Positions 37,324 to 50,400 of a DNA stretch of 64,000 nucleotides are shown here, piece after piece; the stretch's first letter is position 1; each line of letters starts with the position of its first letter. The notes beneath the pieces are model-generated. The model was given only the letters and a program-made list of their open reading frames with translations. It was not told where the DNA came from and searched no databases. This DNA is from Fragilariopsis cylindrus CCMP1102. Lineage: Eukaryota; Bacillariophyta; Bacillariophyceae; Bacillariales; Bacillariaceae. A program made the position numbers and the translations under genes. The stretch is from the NCBI GenBank assembly GCA_900095095.1, contig FMBT01000323.1, forward strand, positions 248,001 to 312,000. The letters run 5' to 3'.

Positions 37324-37659
37324 CTTTCCTTCCTTTCCTTACTCTTGAGTCTTGGTGAATTCTTGTGATTGATGTATTATTTTGTAATATTTACGTGTAA
37401 ATGTAAATATTTGAGGTGTGATAGAATAATCGATGTTAATGTTGTGAGACAAGAAATAGAATCAACGATCAGAACAAATAATCTACTGAAAAGGTAGGTA
37501 GTTTTAGTAAGATAATCCTAAAGTTTGTGTATTTTGAGAATTTTGACTGGTATTAATGTTGTGGAAAGAGGTGCGGTTAGTTTCACTTTCTTCACATCTT
37601 TGAGCGCTGGTATAGACTGTAAAAATATCAAAGAAGAATGATTTGTGCGAAACGCGATG

Positions 37660-38245
37660 ACATACGCCACCATCAAACATCAATTATACGCCACCAACAA
37701 ACATTAATGTTAATTAGATCACACTACATAATGGATTTCTAGTCGTAATTATTTTGATAGTGCGAAATTATATTGGTCGGCGAAAAAGATACACTACAGC
37801 CTCATTTTTTTATGTCACGTAACTATTAAGTAAATTAAGGAGAATTCTAGGCTATGTTGAAGATAAGAAACGGTTTTGATTTCAAATTACCATCAAACAA
37901 CGTTACAGATATTGAAGTTTTGAATGAAATACGCCACCAACAAACATCAATTAATGTACTAAATTTGGATCACATTAACTAAATTGAGGAGAAAAGGCTA
38001 TATTAAATAAGAAACATTTTTTGATTTCATAGTACCATCACGGGAATTGAAGTTTTGATGTGTTTTGTGACCTAAAAGTTTGTGTAAAACGCGATGAAAT
38101 ACGCCACCAACAAACATCAATTACTATATCTGGATCACACTGACTAAATTAAGGAGAATTTAAGGCTATGTTGAAGGAGATAAGAAACGTTTTTGATTTC
38201 ATATTACCATCCACCAACGACACGAGTATTGAAGTTTTGATAAAA
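37660..38245. repeat. Diverged tandem array, about three units of 165-245 bp
   Basis: The phrase TACGCCACCAACAAACAT occurs at 37686, 37930 and 38100, with a variant at 37663. The accompanying block CTAAATT(A/G)AGGAGAA, GGCTAT, AAGAAAC, TTGATTTCA, TTGAAGTTTTGA occurs at about 37828, 37979 and 38143. The array lies 340-920 bp upstream of the VWA gene start, so it could be part of its promoter. Confidence 0.85.
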
Positions 38246-38344
38246 AATAGAAATTCAACATGCAAGTGATTATTATTAACGCAATATCTCAATCTTTTTT
38301 TTGCGTAGTCTAATCATTAAATTATTAGCTTATGTCATGAGATA

Positions 38345-38418
38345 GACGGCGGCGCTACCAAGACAAGAACACTTCAACTGAGACGACGGCGCTACCAAGA
38401 GAGAACACTTCAACTGGA
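38345..38418. repeat. Tandem duplication, 2 x 37 bp
   Basis: GCGCTACCAAGA, then GAACACTTCAACTG in both copies, offset 37 bp. Confidence 0.85.
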
Positions 38419-38832
38419 GAGCTCTTTTGGCGCCATTACTACCATCACCAATTGACTTTATTCAATGAATTTTTCATTGCAACAGATTACAGTACAGTAC
38501 TTCCTCTGGTAAAAAAAAGTACCATAGATAAGAATAAAAACAAAAACGCACGAATGAATGAATGGTGGGGGATCGAAGTGAAGTGAAGTGGATCAAATCT
38601 ATCTAGAGTCGAATCTGATTCAAAATAAAAATAAAAGGAATTCTAAATTCCTGAATAAGTGAAATCGTATATGTACTAAAAGTACAGTCGTATTCAGAAT
38701 ACATGACATTTGACATGCCATGCCATGAATGCCATGCCATGCAATCCTGTATGTTAGTTATTGTATTACTTTAAACTGTTTAACCTTTTTTAACCTTTTG
38801 CATTTATTTTAAATTTTAAACTTCCTATTTAT

Positions 38833-40081
38833 TTATTTATCACCATATAGTTTCCATAATTCTGTTTCTTTTGGTCCAGCACCATTTACTACATTCGTGT
38901 ATCCATTTAATTCTAAATATTCTTTCGCTTTTTGTCCACGTCCACCACCACCCTATATATATATATATATATATACATATATATAATTTTGAATTTTGAT
39001 GTTTGTATTTGTATTTGTTTGTGTTTTTTTTTTTGGTACGGAATAAAAGGGAAGGTAGGTGGAAAGAAAGAAAGAATTAATAAGTAAATATAATATTAAA
39101 AATGACAAACATTCAAGTCGTTTCTTTTGTATAAACAAAACAAAACCAAAATGACATAACATCACATAACAATAGGTCCTATAATTTTAAAGTTTAAAAA
39201 TGATTTAAAATAATTACTAAAACTTACACAATGAGTAATAATAGGTGTATCTTTTGATACTGTATCATTCGATGGTAATGGCATTGATGCAGTATCACGA
39301 TCCCAAATTAAACTTACTGCATTTGGTCTATTATTATCTGCAGGGGATGGTAATGATGCAACTGCTAATGATCTATTAATCATAATTATTATTATTTTGT
39401 TTGTGTATTTTGTTTTGTGTTATTGTTTTGTTATTTTCGTTTTTGTTTCGTTATTTTGTTTTATGAATTAAAGAGTCAAAAAATTGAATGATATAAGAAT
39501 AAATAAAAAGGAAAGATAAAAAAGATGAGAAATTTAGAAGAAGTAATAAACAAATAAATAGAATTGCTTATTGCAAGGCATCTATTCTATCTATCGAACG
39601 AATGAAACGAAATACGTAGATATCAAATAACAAATATATAAATATACAATTACATAGGCTTGTTATGTTATGTTATGTTCTATATATATATAACTTACTT
39701 TTGATCACCAGGTTCTTTGGATTCATCCGGATTACGTACATCCACAACCACTAAATTTGTACCAGCATCCTTCACAAATTTAGTTAATTCATCGAATGAT
39801 GCAATACCTGGTTTCACATTATTAACATTTTTTGCAGTCATCATTGTTCTTGTTACTATGAATCTTGACGACGCTGCTACTCTTGTTGTTGCTGTTGGAG
39901 TTGATGTAAAGCCGTTCACGAAAAATAATTTACTACTGGTTGATGAAGCGGTACGACGAGTAGCAGCAGAAAGGAATACAGTGTTCATTCCTTCAAAAGA
40001 TACGAGGGCGATAGTAGTAACAGTTAGTAAGAATACGAGACGTTGTAGTTGTTGTAATAACGATGAGGATGAGGATGGCAT
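38833..40081 (-). CDS. Rhodanese-domain protein, three exons
   Basis: Exons 40081-39699, 39372-39228 and 38952-38833 (introns 326 and 275 bp; GTAAGT donors, TAATAG and ATATAG acceptors) give 215 residues in a clean frame. Residues 1-80 form an organelle-targeting leader: Ser-rich start, hydrophobic core (LVFLLTVTTIALVSF), then Thr/Ala/Arg-rich. The rhodanese domain starts ASFDELTKFVKDAG, with VVVDVRNPDES (Asp114). The active-site loop is CGGGGRGQ with Cys176 right after THC at the exon 2/3 junction. It ends YTNVVNGAGPKETELWKLYG. Rhodaneses transfer sulfur through a persulfide on this Cys. The seven-residue loop is longer than the classic six, as in Cdc25/arsenate-reductase-type loops. The substrate is unknown. 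Confidence 0.9.
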
Positions 40082-41168
40082 AATATTATAAATAATTTTT
40101 ATTTTCCTTGTCTTGATTAATGCTTGTCTCGAATTGAGTCTTTGTTTTTTTAATGTGTTTGTCGTTCTTGTCGTTCGATCTCTATTTTGTATAGCTTGTT
40201 GTGCTTACGGTATGCATTCATTCTCTTAGTGGCGAGTACTGGTAGCGAGAATACGGCACGGCACAGCCAGCAACAATCGTCATAGAAGATCTTGAAAATG
40301 AAAATAAAACATAAATTCACATCTTCTTCTTTGATGATCGGCATTACTGTATCGACGTCAAGCACAAACTACAAAATTATAAAGAATGAACGAATCTCGA
40401 AGATTCATTCATTCATTCGATGCATTCTGTAGCGGCTACTGTTGAGTTTAGTTTAATCGAATGAGTCGAGTAAAACCATACGACTGAAGCAATGTGAAGG
40501 AGATCTAAATGCGCGGCTGCGATGAGTCAATGCATTTATTTTATGCACTCTCATACATGATGACGCACACAGGCAATCCAAGAGCGACAGATCATAATGA
40601 CGTCATACAGTTAGTACTGTAGTTCTGTATCAAAGATTTTACTTTAATTACCCAAATGCTAAAAATAAATCTGTCAACACGTGCAATGCTGTACCAATGA
40701 ATTTGTTTGCTTTTTACGCGCGCTCTAATAATACGATCAAAATTCACAAAACATCTTGAGGAAAGACTACCGGTAGTACCTTTCGTGACGGTATGGTGGC
40801 TGTGCTGTTATTGGAAAATATCATAGCGTGGACATGAAGAAAAATCGCTCTCTAATTCAACTAATTATTACCGAATACTAGTATACCTTGGTATATTCTT
40901 GGTTCAACGTCCCAGTCAGTGACAACAAAGCAAGCAAAGAAAAGATCGTTCAACATTGCTTCCAACAACTTCTTTGACTCACTCACCATTCGCGGCATTT
41001 TCTATCAGCCAAGTCAGATTTTTCAATTGAAGTTTGTGAGTGCATCCGACCCACATTATGTCAAGGAACTGAAGGTGCAGTATTTTGAATGAAAAAGAGA
41101 CATCGGAAAACTAAACAAGGAAACGAATGCTCACCAGATAGAAGATCGCCACACAAATACACGTAGAA
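40082..41168. other. Divergent intergenic region between rhodanese and carrier genes
   Basis: Probable shared promoter region. Contains CATT repeats near 40405 and ATGACGTCAT at 40597-40606, a perfect CRE/bZIP-type palindrome. No gene was seen. Confidence 0.5.
40597..40606. promoter_or_regulatory. Possible CRE-like palindrome ATGACGTCAT
   Basis: A perfect palindrome containing TGACGTCA, the classic bZIP site. It lies between the divergent rhodanese (start 40081) and carrier (start 41169) genes. Function is inferred from the motif only; a ten-base palindrome can occur by chance. Confidence 0.3.
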
Positions 41169-43540
41169 ATGAATCAACTGCTAACAGTACTTCGTCGAAA
41201 GAACAACAACAATAACAACAACAAGAACATGAATAGTATGAATAATAATAAGCTATCTGGATCGAGAACGAGAACGGCAGTAGCGTCTCATTTTAATATG
41301 CTTACTGCTGCCCTGTTTATGTTATCAATAGGGACGATGATAATAACGACGACAACAACAGCATTCGTCGTCGTCAATAGTAGCACAAAAATGAATCCAT
41401 TGTTTCCGTCGTCTTCTCACCAGCAGCAGCGGCAGCAGCAGCAACGACTACCTCAAAGCTTCGGTGCAATTCCAATAGACTCGTCTTTTTCTTCGTCGTC
41501 GTTGTCCGCCAAGCTGGATGACGACAAAAATCTGGATAATAGTAACAATAAAATAAAAATAAAGAAGAATCAATTATTAGGATTTTTATTAACAGTAACA
41601 ATTGCTATGACAGCAGGTATTGGTGGGATTGGTGTGGAACCAGCAAATGCTGGATTTGGTGCACCAGGTGGTGCAACATCCTCCATCACACCTAATTTAC
41701 AAAGTATTGAAAAAACAGCATCTAAAGTAAAGAAAACAGCAGGCTCATCGTCATCACAATCATCACAATCATCGCAATCATCACCAGAAAATTTTGATTT
41801 AGATGGAAAGAAATTAAAGTTATTAATTAATTCAGCATTAGATCGAGGTCGATTACAAGAATTTTCGAGTCAATTGGATGTATTAATTGAAAATTTAAAA
41901 ATTGATTTACCATTTCAAAAAGAATCAGAATCAGAAACAACATCAGAATCCTTCTTTCCACCCGATGCCACCACCGAAGCTGCCACACAATATTGGGTCG
42001 ATAAACGTGAAGAAGCCATATTAAAAAGAGCCGAACGGTTACATGAAATAGAAAAAGTGGAAAATTTACAACAACAAATACAACATCAAGAATTGATGTT
42101 AACAAAATTACAAAATCAACCCTATTGGTTTAATTATATTGCGGCATTCGTTGGTTCTGCTATTAGTACATTAATAATGCATCCAATCGATACCATAAAA
42201 ACAAGATTACAAATTGCTGGTGCACCGAATGATGATGATGATGACAATGACAATGACGATGACGAAAGAAGTGTTGTTGTTGGTAACACATTTTCAGGTA
42301 GTACCAGTGGTGTATCACTCTCGTCATTGTCATCGTCATCGTCGTCGTCGTCGTCATCATCGTCTCAGATTTTATCATCTCCGTATATACCGTTGTCATC
42401 GTCTTCGTTGGCTTGGCAGGAAGGGAGTAATATCACTAGTACTGCTGCTACCGCCGTTCTGGAACAACCGAGAGTTGCAGTCTACGAAGAAGACGAAATG
42501 GCAACCACGATGGTCTCGTCGGCAACAGCTACAACTACGATGAAGGAGGTGGTGGCAACTCCTGCTACTGCACATAGCGCCAAAACAACAGCATTGACAT
42601 CAACTAGTACTAGTACTAGTACTACCGAAAAAATTGATGGTGGTGGATTGTATGATGATTTATATGAAGGATTAACAGGAAATTTATGGAAGGAGGTACC
42701 ACCATCGGCAGTTTATTTAGGTGTATATGAAACTGTGAAGTATGCATTAGCACCAAAGGTGGCACCAATCTATTTATTATTTGTCTATTTAATTGCCGGA
42801 GCGGCAGGTGAGACTGTTGGGTCTGTTATTCGTGCCCCAGCAGAGGCTGTGAAATCATTAGTCCAATCCAAAGCAAAGAATAATGCATGGGAGGCATGTC
42901 AATCGGTATTGGGTACACCCGAGGGACGTGCCAATGTGGTACGTGCATGGTCCTCATCGATTACAAGAGATGTGCCATTTGGTGCAATCCAATTGGCTGT
43001 ATTTGAAGTAATTAAAGCATACATATTGAATAATCCTGATATTGAATTTGATTCATCAACATTATTGAGTGAAGCAATTATTGGTGCATTTGCTGGTGGA
43101 CTTGGTTCATTCTTAACAAATCCAACTGATGTTATAACAACACGTATCATAACACAAGATGTAACTACTACTCCTACTTATGATGACGACGGTGTTATGA
43201 TTGATGATGGTGAAAATAATGCACCATTGGATGTATTCGAAATGGGACGAAAAATTTATAACGAAGAAGGTTTTGATGCATTCTTTACAGGATGGACTGC
43301 ACGGTAAGTGTTGTTTATTTAGCTTGCGAAAAAAGTTGCTCATCCTCTTGGGTTTTCTATTATTCTGCTTTCCAATTACGTCGTTCTCTAACAACAACAA
43401 TTGTTTTGTATCTTTTTTCTAAATACGTATTCACATTCTTCAATTATAGGGTCGGATATTGGGCACCTGCTATTTCAATTTTCTTAACCTGTTACTGTTC
43501 TGTACGGCAAGCGGGTATTACTTATGACTTATTTCCATGA
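41169..43540 (+). CDS. Mitochondrial-carrier-family protein with bipartite plastid-type leader
   Basis: Exons 41169-43303 and 43450-43540 (146-bp intron, GTAAGT to TATAG) give 741 residues. The leader has a hydrophobic signal (LTAALFMLSIGTMI) ending TTTAF, matching the diatom ASAF-type plastid presequence (the Phe after Ala is the key), then a second hydrophobic segment ending VEPANAGFGAP with an AxA site. A coiled region (about 210-320) precedes the carrier fold. The three signature motifs are HPIDTIKTRL (about 338), APAEAVKS (about 555) and NPTDVITTRI (about 651), matching PX[DE]XX[KR]. A Ser/Thr/Asp-rich insert of about 150 residues splits the first repeat. Transported substrate unknown; similar to S-adenosylmethionine-type carriers by memory only. 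A plastid or other organelle membrane is inferred from the leader. Confidence 0.85.
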
Positions 43541-46500
43541 TCATGATCAGAACTATAATAGAATATTATGTACACAGGAATGGCCATCGATGATAAGATG
43601 GCGGGCGTTATTGCTTAGACCTCTTTCTTTCAGGAGGGAATAGAAGAAGAGGAAACTCTCTTTTAGAAAAAGACACACATGACTGGATTTTTCCAAAAAC
43701 CACGTCCAACATACCCGGTGATAATGGGTCCTCTCTTAGTATACCAATATCAATAAAAATTATCGCATTATTAAATATAACAGGAATAGAGACATCTGTA
43801 TTAGCACTTTATCTATTAGTCCATTATTTGATTTTTAATCTTCCTCTCTTATGCACCTCTTGTGACAATTCGAAATTCGCCTTCCATCCATATATAATCT
43901 CATAGAATTTTCCCAAATGACCAAATTCAACCGTTTTTTTTTTCCTTTGTTAAGAGTACAAATATCTATATTTCGCTAGTTAAGTTTATATTAAATAGAT
44001 CGATATCCATGGAGGTTCGGTTCAATACATTCCCATTGTCATGATGATGGGATCATTTTCCATTCCAATACTTAATAATTTTCAAGAGAATTTTCCTTGT
44101 TGCGAGGTATCGCGCATTGAGTCCCGTAAGCACATTACTAAGAACCGGGTTGAGCCAGAACACACCACCCATCATCTTCATCACCAAGAACAAGAATGCC
44201 TAAGATGAGATGGTACTACAAATATAGAACTGGTGATTCTAGTGTGACAGCTATTTACAGCTTTGTGTGTTTGTGTTAGGAGTCTCAGACCTAAAACATA
44301 ATTTTGATGATAGTGTTGTCTAGGTGCTCACCAATTTTACCAGTATTTATTTTGCTGTTTCATTTATAACACTTGTGTGAGCACATGTGGCCTGGAGAAT
44401 TCTAGCAGGACAGGTTGTAACAAGTGATAAACAGGTACTATCAACATCAGAAACTATAATGAGATAAGGGTGTTGTTCATTCAAGAACTAGATTAAATCT
44501 GCTGTTTCTTAATTTAGTTGTTGGGTCACAGAAAAAATTGTAACTATTTAGCAGCAATTGGTGGTGGTACAAAAGCTCCATAACAAAGACTTACTTGTGT
44601 AGAATGAGTGCACTGCCCCAACCTATTGTATTAGCATTTGGAGGTGATATATATTATCCAGTTTGACACTGTCCTAAACACCCTGACACCTTCCAAACCT
44701 CCCTCTACAGCACTAAGCAATAGTTGTGCCTTGTACCCACAGGTATATTGTTGAGCTCCATATAATCTTTCAAGGTTATTAGGTCTGTATTGATGGTGCA
44801 TCACGGCCTTGATTACACGCGCACTTGGCACTTAGAGAATTTGTGTGTGGTTAATAGCGGTGGTATGACCCATGACACCCCAAATATATTATGTATGGTT
44901 ACCTAAAGTAACGATAGAATCCAGAACCTTTATGAGTAAGGTGGATGCCTAGCTGTTTTATTTGGGACTCAGCATACCTGGTATGGGCGCTGTAACATCT
45001 CAAATATCTTTGCAATGTGTGCATTTTGGGTTATTTTATGTCTATTCTATTGTTCCCCATCCCACCCCACCACCAACAATATGGCAAATGTTCCAAGGAT
45101 TGTTGTTGTTGGTGTATTTTGACCATACAAATATATGGAAGGTATCTGGGTGTTCAAACCATGGTCCAATTCCTTTTTTTGATGTTGTGGCAGCCTATTT
45201 CTGAATGGTACTTTTGGGCATGGAAATATGACATGTTGGCCAAAATGCAATGTTTGTGTTCTGGAGGCAGGCAAGAATAAGGTTAGTATAAGGGATCATG
45301 ACCCTTGGTTCATCCCCTATGGGTATGGAATGGATGACTGGGTGGTATTTTGGTGCACCATGCTGGTTCTAGAACCTAAGGAGAAGTTATTCACCTTACT
45401 ATTCAAAGTTGTTTGATATTCCAATGTCCAAACTCCACTGGAGAATTTGTGAGATAAGAGAATTTGTGAGATAAAAATGACAACAATCAGAATTACTTTA
45501 GTCAGGTGATGATGAACCACCAGGGATGGTAGGAGGCAAGCACAATATCCTAGTGGATGTTTGTGTACCTGACCTGTCTGGTGATGATCTCTGTAACCGT
45601 TTCAAATGAGAAATTTTGTTGTTCATCCTTTGTTCATTATTCCTGATCCAAAACTATGTTGCTTGTGTGCCTACCATAACAGCAAAATGGATTTTATTCT
45701 GCAACCATAGGAAGATAAAAGTAGTAGGAGGCAAACACAATATTTAAGTACGCTATGTGGATATTAGTGCACATGACCCATTTGGTACTGTTGTCTGGAA
45801 TCCTTTCAAATAAGATATTTTGTCTAAATTTCTGATCCAAAATCAAGGTTTTTTTTGTGCCTGCCACAATAGCAAAACGAATTTTATTCCTGAACCACAG
45901 GAACAGAAAAGTGGTAGGAGGCAAACACAATGTTCTAGTATACTATGTGAATGCTAGTGCAACCGGGCTATTTGATGCTGTCCTCAGCAACCCTTTCAAA
46001 TGAGATATTTTGTGGTTCATTTCTAATCAAAAATCATGTTTTTTTGTGTGTGCCTGCGACAAAAGCAAAATGGATTTTATTCCTCAACCACAGGAACAGA
46101 AAAGTGGTAGGAGGCAAACACAATGTTCTACTAGTACACTATGTGAATGTTTGTGCACCTGACCCAGCTGGTGTTGTCCTCTGCAACCCTTTCAAATGAG
46201 ATATTTTGTGGTTTATTTTGATCCAAAATCTTGTTTTTTTTGTGTTTGTGCAACAGCAGTGAAACAAATTTTATTCCTCAACCACAGGAATGGAAAAGTG
46301 GTAGGAGGCAAACACAATGTTCTAGTACACTATGTGAATGTTTGTGTTCCTGACCCAGCTTGTGTTGTCTTCTGACATGAATTTTATTCCTCAACCACAG
46401 GAACAGAAAAGATGTAGGAGGCAAACACAATGTTCTAGTATACTATGTTAATGCTTGTGCTACTGGCCTATTTTATTTTGTCCTCTGCAACCTTTTCAAA

Positions 46501-47430
46501 TGAGATATTTTGCGATTCATTTCTGATCAAAAATCTTGATTTTTTTTGTGTGCCTGCCATAAAAGTGTAATGAATTTTATTCTGCAACCACAGGAAAAGA
46601 AAAGTTGTAGGATGCCAACACAATATTCTAATATACTATGTGGATGTTAGTGCACCTAACCTGTTTGGTGTTGTCCTCTGCAACCCTTTCAAATAGTACT
46701 ACTAGTGTAGTACATAAAAAATATTTTTGGATGAAATATTTTTTCCCCAAATACATTTTTGTGTCCCCAAATACATTTTTTTTTCTGGGCCCCCTCTATT
46801 CTAATTTGGGGGGATTATTACCAGTTACACTTTTAGGGATTAAAAAAAATAGTTAATAAAAAACACTAGTTCTCAGGAAAATCCCCAATTAGAAAAGTTA
46901 ATGTGATGCCTGGGAAGAATGAAGGAATCTCTTTTTTGGAGGAGAATATTTTTAAATTAGTTAACATAAATATTTACTTAAAGCCATTTCCGATCAAAAT
47001 TAATAATATTATAGTATTTGAAATTCAAAAAAAAAATACTACTTGGGCTTACATAATTATTCCTACTTGAAGTACCCCTCGCTCATAGTAAGTTCACATA
47101 GTATCAAAACGCGACGAAAGGTTAGCAAAGGCGCATAGTGTTACATTGAACATACAGAATATCATCACCACGCATGACCCTACATTTTGTTGACACAACA
47201 AGCATCAAAACAATACTGTAGTAAATAAATAAATAATCAATTACAAAAACAAACAAACAAACAAATAAGGCTGTACTACTGTACTTGACTTCAATAAAGA
47301 AAGGGTGTACGAGAGGAAGGGCAGTACATAGGCGACATCATCGAGTGACATTATTCCATTTGAGATTCTTGTTTTGGGACAAGGAAAAAGCAAAGAAAAA
47401 ACAAAACTATATTGCAAGTAAACGACTTAC
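43541..47430. other. Long intergenic region holding a satellite array
   Basis: 3.9 kb without a supported gene. The first 2 kb is AT-rich unique sequence with no recognised RNA. A 193-bp tandem array occupies about 45500-46690. Afterwards come poly-T/poly-A tracts and AAAT repeats near 47225. Short frames within the array (such as 45951-46199) are repeat products. Confidence 0.6.
45500..46690. repeat. 193-bp tandem satellite, about six units
   Basis: The phrase GTAGGAGGCAAACACAAT or close variants recurs at 45529, 45724, 45914, 46107, 46301, 46414 and 46607: spacings 195, 190, 193, 194, 113 and 193 bp. Each full unit also has CTATGTGAATG, CCTTTCAAATGAGATATTTT, GATC(C/A)AAAATC and ATTCCTCAACCACAGGAA. 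The 46301 unit has lost about 80 bp. Inner units are more alike than outer ones. Confidence 0.93.
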
Positions 47431-50400
47431 GTGTGCCTAGTAGAAGCTGACGATACGATACGATACGATATGAGCGCAAGTATCACAACAACGAAAACGA
47501 CAACATCTACATCCACATCTACATCTACTACTGTCCAAAAAGTACTGAATGTCGCTGCTACTCTCGCCAGTAGACAACAGTCGTCTGATGACAGTAGTAA
47601 TAGCGTTCCTCGAAAAAAGGTGGTCGCTTTTGTGGCTGCTAAATTTGAGGGACAAGTCATGGGTACCTCCACTTTTTCCTGTGCCTTGACCAAATTGAAA
47701 AAATTACACTTGATCACCTTTTCATCGAAATCGATTGAGGTCACCGACCAGGGGATGAGCCAGGCGAAAATTTATACTGAGACTGAAATGATGAACGACT
47801 ATGACTATGACGAAAGTAATAGTAGTAGTAGTAGTAGTAATACTATACATGATATTGTATTCCACAAAAAGAGTTTAGGAATAGGTGTATGTAGGACTAG
47901 TACTACAACAACAAGTACTAGTAGTACATCCGGTAATACTACTACAGGAGTAATACATGAAATTATTATTTCGAAAGTAGAAGTGGTAGTAGAAAATGAT
48001 ACAACTACAAATACACAACATCAAATGGAATTAATTGGAAATAATAATATCAATGCTACTACGCCTCTTCCTTTGATTGGTGATAAAATTCTATCCATTG
48101 GTACTATAAAATTATGGTATAATATAAGAATGAAAGATATCAAAGCCATTATTCATTCCAGTATCAAACGTCCATTAATAATTACAGTATCTAGAAGAAA
48201 TAGAAATCGACAAAGTAGTAGTGAAGCAATTAATAATCATAATAGTATTCAAGTATCAAGAAACAGAAAACGAAAAAGAAAAGCAGCAATTAATAATAAT
48301 ACGAAAAGAATCGTACAAGGGAGAGTACAAGAAGTACAAGTACAAGTACAAGAACGAGCAGCAACAATGGATGAACAGATCCTTGCCGTGATGCTTGGTT
48401 TCATATGAATAATGGTAATCCTCCCAAAAAGGTAACGGTACAGGATGTGGCCATGGAACTTGGAATACATGAACGTAATAAAGCCTTTCGTGAACGATGG
48501 AGTATTCTAAAGAATCACAAGGGATGTACCGGTACATCCAACAAGATTTCTGGTGTTGCAGGACTCTTTGAATTAACCCAAGCAGGAATCGAACACGCAC
48601 AACAGACCGACGAATACAAGGAAAGGTTGAAGGAGATGAATAATATCAAATCCAAAACCAACTGTGAGCAGCATCAGGAAGAAGTACACGGAGGAGTACA
48701 AGAAGGAGTACAAAGTGGATGCAGGAGTATTAGTGGGGAAGATGATGATAATGATGATGGTTCACAATCAACATCATTATCATTATCATTACCATCATTA
48801 GCGGCGGCGGTTTCGACGTCGACTTCGTCGTCGGTTTCGTCGTCGGAGCACAAGAAAGGAACTACTATGCCATTGTCATTGTCATTGTCATTGTCATTGT
48901 CATCCAATAAAGAAACAGATAAAGATAAAGAAGTTACTATTAATCAGGTAGTGGCGGCAGAGGCAGTTATACGTAATCGCGGCGGTTGTGTGTGGGATCC
49001 TACTACTACTACTACTACTGCTACTGCTGCTTATATACAACGTCAACGTCATCATCAACTTCAAATAACACAAAATCAACAACGTCAACGTCAACTTCAA
49101 GAACGATTATTATCAATACGCAGTAATAATGAGTTAGAATGTATTGATTGTGGTCGTGAATTTGAGACAAAGATGGGTCTTACTACGCATCAATCACAGT
49201 GGTGTAAAGGTAGTAGTAGTAAAGCAAAAGAAAAAGAAAAAGAAGTTACCATTAATCAGGTAGTGGCGGCAGAGGAGGCAGCTACACGACGTCAAGAACG
49301 ATTATTATCAATACGCAGTAAGAATGAGTTCGAATGTAATGATTGTGGTCGTGCATTTGAGACAAAGAGTGGTCTTACTACGCATCAAACACAGTGGTGT
49401 AAATATAGTACTAGAAATAATAAAAATAATAAAGAAAAAGAAGTCACTATTAATCAGGTAGTGGCGGCAGAGGAGGCAGCTACGCGATATGATGATAATT
49501 ATTATTATAACAATCATCAGCAGCAGCGCGGCGGGTGGTGGTGTGATCCTGCTACTGCTACTGCTAATGCTAATGCTAATGCTAATGCTGCTTATATACA
49601 ACATCAACGCCGTCATCAAAAAACCTTATGCCAACATCGTCGTCAACGTCAACATCAAGAACGATTATTAGCAAGAACAATACATGAACAACAACAAGAA
49701 CAACAACAAACTCTAACCCAACAACTGCAACAACTACAACAACAACAACAAAGTTATAATAAAGTACAACAGCAAAGTAATAATAAAGGACAACAACAAT
49801 ATTATGAAAATCATACTTATCCTAATCATTTTCATGGTCATAATCATAATTATCGAGAAGCAGCAGAAGCAGAAAAGCGAAAAGAAGGGCAAGAAGAAGT
49901 AGATCAAGAGCAGCAGCAGCATATCCACATTACTACACCATTACTAGCACTATATGAATCGAAAGAGAAACTGTGGCCACAGCAATTACTAGCACAATAT
50001 AAATCGGAGGCAGAGAAATATAAAGAAAAACAGCATCATCAACAGCAACAGAGAAATCAACAGCAACAGCAACGATATAAAGAAAGACACCAACAAAAGC
50101 AGCACAGTACTCCTACCCCATTACAAGCACTATATAAATTGGAGAAAGATCAACAACAACAGAAAGATGAAGAAGAATTAGAATATCAAAAACTGTTACA
50201 ACATCAACAGCAAAAACAGTTGATGGAGCAACAACAACAGCAACAGCTGGTTCAACAGCTCATGCAACAACAACAGCAACAGAATCAGTCATCGTGGGCG
50301 CAGGCGCAGGCAAAGATGCAGGCGCATGCACAGGCACAGACTACGCAGCAATTAGAAAAAGAAAAAGAAATCATTGATGCAATAAATATAATCACCAAAG

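Larger units (their letters stand above)
37324..38832. other. Upstream region of the VWA gene and downstream of rhodanese
   Basis: Contains the tandem array 37660-38245, the 37-bp duplication at 38345-38418, and CATGC/GCCAT pentanucleotide repeats near 38715-38745. No gene was seen. Confidence 0.6.

Noticed and set aside
45500-46690. CRISPR-like array
   Set aside because: Units are about 193 bp with no short repeat/unique-spacer alternation, and the genome is eukaryotic.
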